Positions 1 through 5,644 of a stretch of 7,600 nucleotides of DNA are shown here, piece by piece; the stretch's first letter is position 1, and each line of letters starts with the position of its first letter. The notes below the pieces were generated by a model that saw only the letters and a program-made list of their open reading frames with translations, was not told the origin of the DNA and did no database searches. Origin of the DNA: Patescibacteria group bacterium (GTDB lineage Bacteria; Patescibacteriota; Minisyncoccia; Minisyncoccales; JAHIOY01); NCBI GenBank assembly GCA_018894495.1, contig JAHIOY010000073.1:1-7600 (forward strand), in the 5' to 3' direction. The translations under genes and the position numbers were made by a program.

Positions 1-1
1 C

Positions 2-196
2 GGTTCGCAGTCTAAAAAAGTAAAGGAGGAAATTGACTCAGAAATTAAAAAACAGCTGGGTTTTTATTATAGATTCATCGGGGTTTTCATTGAAAACGGG
101 AAATGGAAAAAATTGATCGCCCATCCGATTTTGGCGGCGGGAATGTATGGGTTGAGGTTTTTGGCGGGAATAAGGTATATTTTAAGAAAAAAATAA
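2..196 (+). CDS. Glycosyltransferase family 2, C-terminal end (5' partial)
   Basis: Only the last 64 codons are in the window; they read open from base 2 to a TAA stop. The peptide has a charged, lysine/glutamate-rich stretch, then LGFYYRFIGVFIENGKWKK, then a hydrophobic stretch around AHPILAAGMYGLRFLAGIRY, and ends in basic residues (LRKK). This tail is of the kind seen at the C-terminus of GT2 sugar transferases in Patescibacteria, where it probably sits at the membrane. That family call is from recognition, since no catalytic motif is present here. It is supported by the start of a GT2 gene on the same strand at 7259. The segment from about 83 onward is copy 1, and the only copy still attached to a longer upstream frame, of a tail repeated at 2803, 4169 and 5656. 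Confidence 0.72.
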   Translation, partial: GSQSKKVKEEIDSEIKKQLGFYYRFIGVFIENGKWKKLIAHPILAAGMYGLRFLAGIRYILRKK

Positions 197-229
197 CTTC
201 CGAGGACAATCCTTTGGAAACAGAAAATG

Positions 230-257
230 TTGACAAAATTAAACCATTATGTATAAT
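230..257 (+). promoter_or_regulatory. Sigma70-type promoter of ATPase 1
   Basis: A perfect TTGACA (230-235) and a perfect TATAAT (252-257) are separated by 16 bp. Transcription should start near 264, giving a leader of about 40 nt before the ATG at 306. The -35 box lies 33 bp after the stop of the upstream glycosyltransferase, so ATPase 1 probably has its own promoter and does not rely on readthrough. No Shine-Dalgarno motif is visible before the ATG. Confidence 0.75.
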
Positions 258-305
258 TAGATATATCTTTTTAATCATATTATGTCTAAAAAGTGATATA
301 TTTCT

Positions 306-1475
306 ATGAAAAGACATCTAGACTTTAAAATTAACCAACATTTTGAAAAATACAAACAAGTGCTTATTTTGCTTGGTTCAAGGCAGGTCGGGAAAACAAC
401 GCTTGTCAAAAAAATATTTCCAAAAGCGGACTATTTTTTGGTTGATAATGAACCAGTCAAGAAAATCTTGGAATCATACGATATTGAGACATACAAAACA
501 TTGATAAATGAAAATTCTAAAAAGATTATCATTGACGAAATTCATTTGCTGGACAATCCCGGCAGGGCCGTAAAAATAATTTACGATCAATTGGAAGGCA
601 TAAAAATAATTATCACCGGTTCTTCCTCGTTCCATATAAAAAATAAAACAGGGGAAAGCTTGGCTGGAAGAAAAATTGATTATAATATTTATCCGCTCAC
701 TTTTTCCGAGTATTTGAATCAAAAGGGCATTGAAAAGGATTTGAATTTCAATATTTTAGAAAAAATAATCGATGACAAAAAATATAATCCAAAAGATCGG
801 TTGTATAAATTTGATATAAAAAATATTTTGAACAGCGTTTTGATTTATGGGCAGTATCCCCATTTGATTAAAAATCCAAATGACGAAAAATATCTTTTGA
901 ATTTCACGGATAGCTTGATTTTTAAAGATATTCTAGAATTGAATTTGATTGAGGATAAAAAATTAGCCAAAGATTTGTTGAAGTTATTGGCTTTTCAGAT
1001 TGGAAACCTTATAAACTATTCTGAACTGGCCAATAGCTTGAAAGCTGACCAGCGAACAATCAAGAGATATATTGAAATCTTTGAACAGAGTTTTATTTTA
1101 TTCAGATTGCACCCTTATTCAAAAAACAAAAGAGACGAGATTTCAAAATCCGCAAAAATAGTTTTCTATGATACAGGAATAAGAAACGCGCTGATTGGAG
1201 ATTTCTCCGGTTTGGAATCAAGAGTGGACAAAGGAGCTTTGTTTGAAAATTTCATAATCAGCGAATTAGTAAAGCAAGACAGTTATTCGGATAAAAATTT
1301 TAAATTTTATTATTGGCGGACAAAACAAGGTTCGGAAATCGATGCGGTGCTGGAAAAAGGCAGTGAACTTATCGGGATAGAAGCGAAATACAAGCGAAAA
1401 GCAATCAACAAAGCTTTTAAAAATAGATATCCGGAAGCAAAAGTCAGATTAGTTACGGCTGATAATTTTTATTGA
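306..1475 (+). CDS. AAA_14/DUF4143 ATPase (ATPase 1)
   Basis: A 389-residue cytoplasmic predicted ATPase of the COG1373 type (AAA_14 plus DUF4143). Visible motifs: Walker A GSRQVGKTT (24-32), Walker B IIIDE (74-78), a sensor-like IIITGSSS (101-108) followed by the family's LAGRKIDYNIYPLTFSEY block (119-136), and a winged-helix-like segment (about 234-266). The C-terminal DUF4143 part carries a PD-(D/E)XK-like set: E314 in GALFENF, D346 in GSEID and E359-x-K361 in GIEAKYK. Length is normal for the family. Its cellular role is not established; AAA-nuclease-fold proteins of this kind are common orphan genes in CPR bacteria and archaea. The ATG at 306 is supported by the promoter at 230 and by Walker A at the usual distance. 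The stop is TGA. Closest relative in the window is ATPase 2 (3023), with the same motif order and a shared LLKLLAFQIG stretch. The domain call is solid; nuclease activity is inference. Confidence 0.9.
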   Translation: MKRHLDFKINQHFEKYKQVLILLGSRQVGKTTLVKKIFPKADYFLVDNEPVKKILESYDIETYKTLINENSKKIIIDEIHLLDNPGRAVKIIYDQLEGIKIIITGSSSFHIKNKTGESLAGRKIDYNIYPLTFSEYLNQKGIEKDLNFNILEKIIDDKKYNPKDRLYKFDIKNILNSVLIYGQYPHLIKNPNDEKYLLNFTDSLIFKDILELNLIEDKKLAKDLLKLLAFQIGNLINYSELANSLKADQRTIKRYIEIFEQSFILFRLHPYSKNKRDEISKSAKIVFYDTGIRNALIGDFSGLESRVDKGALFENFIISELVKQDSYSDKNFKFYYWRTKQGSEIDAVLEKGSELIGIEAKYKRKAINKAFKNRYPEAKVRLVTADNFY

Positions 1476-1498
1476 AAATAACAATCTCTGCTGGTTCA

Positions 1499-1550
1499 AT
1501 AATTTCCTAATTTCTAGTTTCTAATTTCCTAATATCATTAATTTCTCAAT
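1499..1550. repeat. Low-complexity AATTTCY/CTAATTTC tract
   Basis: After ATPase 1 the spacer runs through degenerate copies of AATTTCCT, AATTTCTA and CTAATTTCC, without a hairpin or a T-run terminator. It resembles other short-period spacers in the window (2521-2547, 7223-7255). The rest of the gap 1476-1583 holds nothing recognisable. Confidence 0.55.
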
Positions 1551-1583
1551 ATTCAATCCAACAATTTAATAACTTTATGAAGT

Positions 1584-1712
1584 ATGAGCAAAATATACCA
1601 AAAACGCCCATATTATATCAACAAAATCGCTCTCTTCATCGGAGTTGATCTTATTAAAGTTCTTATTGGACAACGAGGTGTTGAAGAAAATATTTTAAAT
1701 TATGACAAATAA
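1584..1712 (+). pseudogene. Truncated N-terminus of another AAA ATPase
   Basis: A 42-codon frame starts MSKIYQKRPYYINKIALF and continues IGVDLIKVLIGQR. This matches the start of AAA_14/DUF4143-type ATPases, in which KRP-Y-I-N-K-I and LIKVL-G-QR lead straight into Walker A (typically GQRRVGKS). Here the frame instead reads GVEENILNYDK and stops, so the phosphate-binding lysine and serine are lost either by mutation or at a junction near 1677. No downstream ATPase body follows; the KilA-N start codon (1702) overlaps the end of this frame in another phase. I read it as a remnant of a fourth ATPase gene whose body was lost or replaced. It could be translated as a short peptide coupled to KilA-N, but nothing supports a function. 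The ATPase resemblance is recognition from the N-terminal pattern only. Confidence 0.5.
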
Positions 1713-2517
1713 AAAGACTTTGATCGTACAAGGTGTTAAAATTTCAATAATTCAGTCCCGCAAGTCTGATTATATTTCATTAACGGATATGATTAAGGCT
1801 AAGGATGGCGATTTTTTTATTTCGGATTGGTTGAGAAATAGAAATACGGTAGAATTTTTAGGTATTTGGGAAAGTATTTATAATTCTTCTTTTAATTATG
1901 GCGAATTTGCCATAATTAAAAGTAAAGCCGGCTTGAATAATTATAAAATAAGCGTGAAAGAATGGGTGAAAAAAACCAATGCAATAGGATTGATCGCTTC
2001 TAAAGGAAGATATGGCGGGACTTATGCTCATAAGGATATTGCTTTTGAGTTTGGCATGTGGATTAGCGCTGAATTTAAAATATATCTCATCAAGGAATTT
2101 CAAAGATTAAAAGATGATGAAAATAATCGACTTAAATTAGAGTGGAATTTCCAGCGGACTCTTTCCAAAGTGAATTATCGAATACACACTGATGCGATTA
2201 GGGAAAATCTTATTCCGCCGATACTCTCGAAAGCGCAAATAAATTTTATATACGCCGATGAAGCCGATTTGCTCAATATGGCATTATTTGGCAAAACGGC
2301 AGCAATATGGTGGAATGAAAATGCTAAATTGACGGGTAATATTAGAGACTATGCAAGTATTGAACAATTAGTAGTTTTATCTAATCTGGAAAGCATTAAT
2401 GCAATGTTAATACATCAGGGAATGGAAAAAGAACGACGATTGGAGCAATTGAATAAAATAGCGATACAACAGATGAAATCATTGTTGCAAAACAATAATA
2501 TTGAAAAACTCAAATAA
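1702..2517 (+). CDS. KilA-N domain protein
   Basis: A 271-residue protein that starts with a KilA-N DNA-binding domain (about 8-140). Recognisable blocks are YISLTDMIKAKDG (24-36), ISDWLRNRNTVEFLGIWE (40-57), KAGLNNYKISVKEWVKKT (75-92), and the very conserved GRYGGTYAHKDIAFEF (102-117) with WISAEFKIYLIKEFQRLK (120-137). The second half (about 150-265) is the conserved tail of the chromosomal KilA-N family: KVNYRIHTDAIRENLIPP, YADEADLLNMALFG, then GNIRDYASIEQLVVLSNLESIN and a short amphipathic end. KilA-N domains come from phage and large-DNA-virus antirepressor-like proteins; the role of these free-standing bacterial versions is unclear, probably DNA binding. Length is typical and the gene looks intact. 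It overlaps the end of an ATPase remnant by 11 nt and has no clear promoter or Shine-Dalgarno motif. It is followed by the structured repeats at 2550. Confidence 0.88.
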   Translation: MTNKKTLIVQGVKISIIQSRKSDYISLTDMIKAKDGDFFISDWLRNRNTVEFLGIWESIYNSSFNYGEFAIIKSKAGLNNYKISVKEWVKKTNAIGLIASKGRYGGTYAHKDIAFEFGMWISAEFKIYLIKEFQRLKDDENNRLKLEWNFQRTLSKVNYRIHTDAIRENLIPPILSKAQINFIYADEADLLNMALFGKTAAIWWNENAKLTGNIRDYASIEQLVVLSNLESINAMLIHQGMEKERRLEQLNKIAIQQMKSLLQNNNIEKLK

Positions 2518-2549
2518 ATTTTCTAATCTTGACTTTATGACTTTACTTG

Positions 2550-2608
2550 CCCCGTTAAATAATCCCGAGAATTCGGGATTCCGACAATGTCGGATTTAAC
2601 AGGGTGAA
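2550..2608. repeat. Structured repeat unit 1 (three-way-junction fold)
   Basis: This 59-bp unit starts CCCCGTTAAAT and ends ATTTAACAGGG-TGAA, and the two ends pair with one C-A mismatch. Inside are two perfect hairpins: AATCCCGA/TCGGGATT (2561-2568 with 2573-2580, loop GAAT) and CCGAC/GTCGG (2581-2585 with 2589-2593, loop AAT). As RNA or extruded DNA it would form an outer stem with two arms. It lacks a T-run, so it is not a classic terminator. It begins 32 bp after the KilA-N stop and is directly followed by a second unit. Confidence 0.75.
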
Positions 2609-2668
2609 CCCCGTTAAATAATTTTGCTTCGGGCAAAATTCCGACGACATCGGATTTAACAGGGTGAA
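2609..2668. repeat. Structured repeat unit 2 (three-way-junction fold)
   Basis: Same design as unit 1: identical outer arms (CCCCGTTAAAT, ATTTAACAGGG-TGAA), then AATTTTGC/GCAAAATT (2620-2627 with 2633-2640, loop TTCGG) and CCGA/TCGG (2641-2644 with 2650-2653). The first arm differs from unit 1 at several positions on both sides, yet still pairs perfectly over 8 bp. The end of unit 1 and the start of unit 2 can also pair with each other (ATTTAAC-a-GGG with CCC-c-GTTAAAT around a TGAA loop), so alternative folds exist. Confidence 0.75.
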
Positions 2669-2710
2669 CCCCGTTAAATGCGCAACTATTCAACCGGGGC
2701 GGGGGTTAAA
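2669..2710. repeat. Degenerate third copy of the structured repeat
   Basis: A third CCCCGTTAAAT (2669-2679) follows directly, but the interior (GCGCAACTATTCAAC) is different and the hairpin arms are missing. CCCCG (2669-2673) can pair with CGGGG (2695-2699), and the block ends in GGGGGTTAAAT, so a simpler outer stem may survive. It marks the border between the repeat array and the gmd/GT remnant. Confidence 0.5.
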
Positions 2711-2737
2711 TATTTATTTAGAAAAGTATAAAAAGAA

Positions 2738-2806
2738 ATGAAAAATATGAAAAAAGCGTTAATTGCGGGAATAACAGGACAAGATGGATCATATTTGGGT
2801 GAGTTT
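2738..2806 (+). pseudogene. gmd: GDP-mannose 4,6-dehydratase N-terminal fragment
   Basis: Twenty-three codons read MKNMKKALIAGITGQDGSYL followed by GEF. This is the start of GDP-D-mannose 4,6-dehydratase, whose first beta strand and glycine-rich NAD(P)-binding loop read GITGQDGSYLAEFLL in many bacteria. The enzyme makes GDP-4-keto-6-deoxymannose for surface polysaccharides, which fits a glycosyltransferase locus. The similarity stops at GEF, inside the bases GTTTT shared with the glycosyltransferase tail that follows. The chimeric frame then runs nine codons out of phase through that tail (SLKTESGKN) and stops at 2836. More than 300 codons of gmd are missing, so this is a deletion scar. An alternative is a chimeric assembly, but the downstream ATPase promoter region looks normal. 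Confidence 0.7.
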
Positions 2807-2913
2807 TCATTGAAAACGGAAAGTGGAAAAAATTAATCGCGCACCCGATTTTTGCGGCGGGAATGTATGGGTTGAGGTTTTTGGCGGGGATAAGGTATTT
2901 AACAAGGAAATAG
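2803..2913 (+). pseudogene. Orphan GT2 C-terminal tail, copy 2
   Basis: From GTT at 2803 to TAG the frame encodes VFIENGKWKKLIAHPIFAAG then MYGLRFLAGIRYLTRK, nearly the same as the end of the glycosyltransferase at 2-196. Over the first 32 codons the DNA differs from copy 1 at seven sites, all third positions, six of them silent and one Leu to Phe. There is no glycosyltransferase body upstream: the sequence switches directly from the gmd start. The silent pattern says this tail evolved as part of a working gene before it was cut off. Confidence 0.8.
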
Positions 2914-2942
2914 AATGCAGTTTTTTAATAAAATGGCAACAG

Positions 2943-2971
2943 TTGACATAAAGAGGTCGTTGATATATAAT
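2943..2971 (+). promoter_or_regulatory. Sigma70-type promoter of ATPase 2
   Basis: A perfect TTGACA (2943-2948) and a perfect TATAAT (2966-2971) are separated by 17 bp, the ideal spacing. Transcription should start near 2978, inside the first 21-bp direct repeat, with a leader of about 45 nt. The -35 box is 29 bp after the stop of the orphan GT tail. Confidence 0.8.
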
Positions 2972-3024
2972 AAAATTAACGCTAATATTTATAGAAAAAT
3001 TTAAAAATTAACGCTAATATTTAT
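2972..3024 (+). promoter_or_regulatory. 21-bp direct repeat over the leader and start codon
   Basis: The same 21 bases (beginning AAAATTAACGC and ending TAATATTTAT) occur at 2972-2992 and 3004-3024, 32 bp apart, about three helical turns. The first copy sits directly after the -10 box and the second ends in the AT of the ATG of ATPase 2. Each contains the imperfect dyad TTAACGCTAA. The position suits a paired operator for repression, or a leader element that controls initiation. A plain tandem duplication of the initiation region is the other explanation. Confidence 0.6.
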
Positions 3025-4162
3025 GATAAAATTGATAAATAGGCTTATTTTAGAGCCGATATTGGATAAATTATCTAAAAGCAATAAAATAGTTATTATT
3101 TATGGCGCTCGCCAGGTTGGAAAAACAACTTTAGCTAATCAAGTTATTGCTCGTTTGGGCATCAAAGCTTTAAAAATAAACGCGGATGAAAGGAAATATC
3201 ACGATATTTTAAGCAGCCGCGATCTTGATAAGATGAAATCTTTGGTCAGCGGTTATGAATTATTGTTTATCGATGAGGCTCAAAGAATTGAAAATATCGG
3301 GATTAATTTGAAGATTTTGGCCGATGGCATTAAGGATTTAAAGATAATCGCTACAGGTTCCTCTTCTTTTGAGCTGGCTAATAAAATAAAAGAGCCTTTG
3401 ACCGGCAGGACTTGGACATACAACCTTTACCCTTTGTCTTTTTTGGAGCTATCGCAGATTTATAACGATTTTGAGCTTAAAAATCAACTGGATAATTTTT
3501 TGATTTATGGCGGTTATCCGGAGGTTTTTACCACGGAAAATTTAAATGATAAAAAGAGATTGCTAGAAGAAATTTCTACCTCATATTTATACAAAGATAT
3601 TCTGGAGCTGGAAAATATAAAAAAATCCGAAAAAATCTATAAGCTTCTTAAATTATTGGCTTTTCAGATTGGTCAAGAAGTTTCTGTTAATGAATTGGCG
3701 ATTAATTTGGAATTAAGCCACGAAAAAGTCAGAAAATATCTGGATCTTATGGAAAAATCTTTTATAATTTTCCGTTTGCCAGCTCTGTCTAAAAATCCCC
3801 GCAAAGAAATCGCCAAGAAAGACAAGATTTATTTTTATGACTTGGGCGTAAGGAATGTGGTTATTGGCAATTTTAATTCTTTGGATGACAGGAATGATCA
3901 AGGCGCTTTGTTTGAAAATTTTTTAGTGTCCGAGCGGATTAAGAAAAATAAACATCAAGAAAGATCCGTGTCCGGCTATTTTTGGCGCGCTTATACCGGA
4001 AGCGAGATAGATTACGCGGAAGAAGAAGCGGGGGAGCTTAGGGTTTATGAATTTAAATATGGAAAAAATAAAGCCAAAATGCCGCAAAAGTTCATTGACA
4101 CTTACGGCCAATCGGAATTTAAAATAATAAATAAAGATAATTTTTTGGAATTTATTATTTAA
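3023..4162 (+). CDS. AAA_14/DUF4143 ATPase (ATPase 2)
   Basis: A 379-residue predicted ATPase with the same order as ATPase 1: Walker A GARQVGKTT (28-36), Walker B LLFIDE (80-85), sensor-like IIATGSSSF (108-116), the LTGRTWTYNLYPLSFLEL block (126-143), IYGGYPEV (161-168), a winged-helix-like part (about 220-250), and DUF4143 with FYDLGVRN (271-278) and GALFENF (294-300). The PD-(D/E)XK-like residues are all kept: E298, D330 in GSEID and E343-x-K345 in YEFKYG. Cellular role unknown, probably cytoplasmic. It shares LLKLLAFQIG and many positions with ATPase 1, so the two are paralogues of one subfamily, but they are far apart in sequence and not a recent duplication. The ATG at 3023 is set by the promoter and the 21-bp repeat. 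The next GT tail begins almost directly after its stop. Confidence 0.9.
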   Translation: MIKLINRLILEPILDKLSKSNKIVIIYGARQVGKTTLANQVIARLGIKALKINADERKYHDILSSRDLDKMKSLVSGYELLFIDEAQRIENIGINLKILADGIKDLKIIATGSSSFELANKIKEPLTGRTWTYNLYPLSFLELSQIYNDFELKNQLDNFLIYGGYPEVFTTENLNDKKRLLEEISTSYLYKDILELENIKKSEKIYKLLKLLAFQIGQEVSVNELAINLELSHEKVRKYLDLMEKSFIIFRLPALSKNPRKEIAKKDKIYFYDLGVRNVVIGNFNSLDDRNDQGALFENFLVSERIKKNKHQERSVSGYFWRAYTGSEIDYAEEEAGELRVYEFKYGKNKAKMPQKFIDTYGQSEFKIINKDNFLEFII

Positions 4163-4163
4163 A

Positions 4164-4282
4164 CATCGGTTTTCATCGAAAACGGGAAATGGAAAAAATT
4201 GATCGCCCATCCGATTTTGGCGGCGGGAATGTATTTTTTAAGGTTTATGGCAGGAGTTAAGTATAAAGCGAGAAACAGATAA
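4164..4282 (+). pseudogene. Orphan GT2 C-terminal tail, copy 3
   Basis: Directly after the ATPase 2 stop, CATCGG and then GTT at 4169 open the tail frame VFIENGKWKKLIAHPILAAG, MYFLRFMAGVKYKARNR, stop TAA. The 57 bp at 4178-4234 are identical to 92-148 of copy 1. Then, in the next 30 bp, nine bases differ, though the changes stay conservative (L/M, I/V, R/K). The sharp change suggests a recombination or gene-conversion border near 4234. There is no body or start codon for a glycosyltransferase upstream, so this is a remnant. Confidence 0.8.
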
Positions 4283-4315
4283 AAACATCTTAAGAAATTG
4301 GATAGTAAATCATAC

Positions 4316-4344
4316 TTGATTAAATAATGGTATTATGGTAAACT
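4316..4344 (+). promoter_or_regulatory. Probable promoter of ATPase 3, leaderless start
   Basis: TTGATT (4316-4321), a 17-bp spacer and TAAACT (4339-4344) preceded by TGG, an extended -10 feature. The -35 is 33 bp after the stop of GT tail copy 3. Transcription from this site would start at about 4350-4352, on or next to the ATG at 4352, so the message is predicted to be leaderless. The boxes are weaker than those before ATPases 1 and 2. Confidence 0.5.
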
Positions 4345-4351
4345 ATACATT

Positions 4352-5644
4352 ATGATAAATAATAATGAACAACTGATAAAAATAATCGATTTCTGGCGAA
4401 AAAGCGTGGAAAAGGATGAACTTCAGATCAGGCATATATTGGAAATGATAGACATAAAAAGCGAAGAAATCATTGATTTGGTCGGCCCAAGAAGGAGCGG
4501 CAAGTCTTCGGTTTTAAAATTAATTATAAGAAATTTAGATTTAAAAGGTAATTTTTTGTATATAAATTTCGAGGATCCGTTTTTTATTAGCCATAATGAT
4601 CCGGAAATAATTGAAGATCTTGTGGCTGTTTTCAGGGAGTATTTTAATTCAGGTTTGCGTTATTTATTTTTTGATGAAATTCAGGAAATAGATCATTGGG
4701 AAAAAGCGGTTAGGAAATTGAGAGACGGAGAGAATTTTAAGATTTTTATAACAGGTTCATCTTCAAAGCTTTTGAGCGGGGAGATTTCATCTTTGATAAC
4801 AGGCAGGCATTTGTCTTATAAAATATTTCCTCTTTCGTTTGCGGAATATATTGATTTCAAGAAAATAAAATTGGAGGGAGATAAAGATATTGTTCTGAAA
4901 GAAAAATTATTGCACAAGGAATTTTTAAAATTTATGGAAATTGGAGGTTTTCCGGCGGTCGTTACCGGCGATAATCCCGCTTTATTAAAAAATTATTTTC
5001 TTGATATTTTGCAGAAAGATATAATAATAAGGCATGATATAAGAGAAAAGGATGCATTGGAAAAAATGGCAGTTTTTGTGCTGAGTAACTCTGGAAAAAT
5101 AACGACTGCCGAATCTTTAAAAAAAGCATACAACCTTTCCTTCGATACGGTTTCATCCTATCTTGAATATTTTAAGGAATCTTTTCTGGTCTTTGATTTG
5201 CTCCAATTTTCTTTTTCTTATAAAAATCAAAGCAAAACATTAAAAAAGATTTATGCAGTTGATACCGGATTGGCGAGCAGCGTTTCGTTTCGCTTTTCCG
5301 AGGATAGGGGGAGAATGCTCGAGAATGTCGTTTTTTTGGAATTGAAAAGGAAATGCGATGAAGTTTTTTATTACAAAAATCAAGATGGCACTGAAGTTGA
5401 TTTTTTGACAAGGGAAAAAAATAAAAACAAGGAATTAATTCAAGTTTGTTGGGATTTAAGCGATGAAGAAACCAAAAAGAGAGAAGTGGATAGTTTGCTG
5501 AAGGCGATGAATGAATTAAAGTTAAAATCGGGCGCTGTTCTTACGAATAATGAAACAGGGGAAATAAACACAGATGGAAAAACAATAATAATTCAGCCTG
5601 TTTTTAAACGATTTTTGGCGGGAAATTTGCCCCGTCGTCAATAG
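4352..5644 (+). CDS. AAA_14/DUF4143 ATPase, divergent subfamily (ATPase 3)
   Basis: A 430-residue predicted ATPase from a different branch than ATPases 1 and 2. An N-terminal extension of about 40 residues precedes Walker A GPRRSGKSS (45-53). Walker B is LFFDE (105-109), sensor-like FITGSSSKL (132-140), followed by LITGRHLSYKIFPLSFAEY (148-166), a winged-helix-like region (about 248-283), YAVDTGLAS (301-309) and RMLENVVFLEL (321-331). In the DUF4143 part E324 and D350 (GTEVD) are present, but the third motif reads LIQVCW (Q364, C366) where ATPases 1 and 2 have ExK. Nuclease chemistry is therefore doubtful, as in other members with an IQVC motif. The C-terminus runs past the usual end into FLAGNLPRRQ. 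The gene sits between GT tail copies 3 and 4. Function unknown. Confidence 0.88.
   Translation: MINNNEQLIKIIDFWRKSVEKDELQIRHILEMIDIKSEEIIDLVGPRRSGKSSVLKLIIRNLDLKGNFLYINFEDPFFISHNDPEIIEDLVAVFREYFNSGLRYLFFDEIQEIDHWEKAVRKLRDGENFKIFITGSSSKLLSGEISSLITGRHLSYKIFPLSFAEYIDFKKIKLEGDKDIVLKEKLLHKEFLKFMEIGGFPAVVTGDNPALLKNYFLDILQKDIIIRHDIREKDALEKMAVFVLSNSGKITTAESLKKAYNLSFDTVSSYLEYFKESFLVFDLLQFSFSYKNQSKTLKKIYAVDTGLASSVSFRFSEDRGRMLENVVFLELKRKCDEVFYYKNQDGTEVDFLTREKNKNKELIQVCWDLSDEETKKREVDSLLKAMNELKLKSGAVLTNNETGEINTDGKTIIIQPVFKRFLAGNLPRRQ

Noticed and set aside
103..309. Open frame MEKIDRPSDFGGGN on the + strand
   Set aside because: It is an out-of-phase reading of the GT2 tail (the same phase shift appears in the 5656 scrap). 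The GT2 frame 2-196 has recognisable protein and silent-site evolution, and this frame runs through the promoter at 230-257.
306..1475. Alternative genetic code with TGA as glycine
   Set aside because: ATPase 1 ends at TGA where its paralogue also ends, all glycines in the genes are GGN, and no conserved position is encoded by TGA.
2550..2668. Rho-independent terminator after KilA-N
   Set aside because: The hairpins are strong but no T-run follows them, and the unit is repeated with a conserved junction fold, so a repeat element is the better description.
2803..2817. Integron attC/attI core site
   Set aside because: The arms read GTTTTCA and TGAAAAC, which do not fit GTTRRRY/RYYYAAC, and no integron integrase is in the window. 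It is kept only as a possible recombination border.
3923..4210. Minus-strand frame of 95 codons over the end of ATPase 2
   Set aside because: It overlaps conserved DUF4143 motifs and a GT tail on the + strand, and its residues match no family I know.
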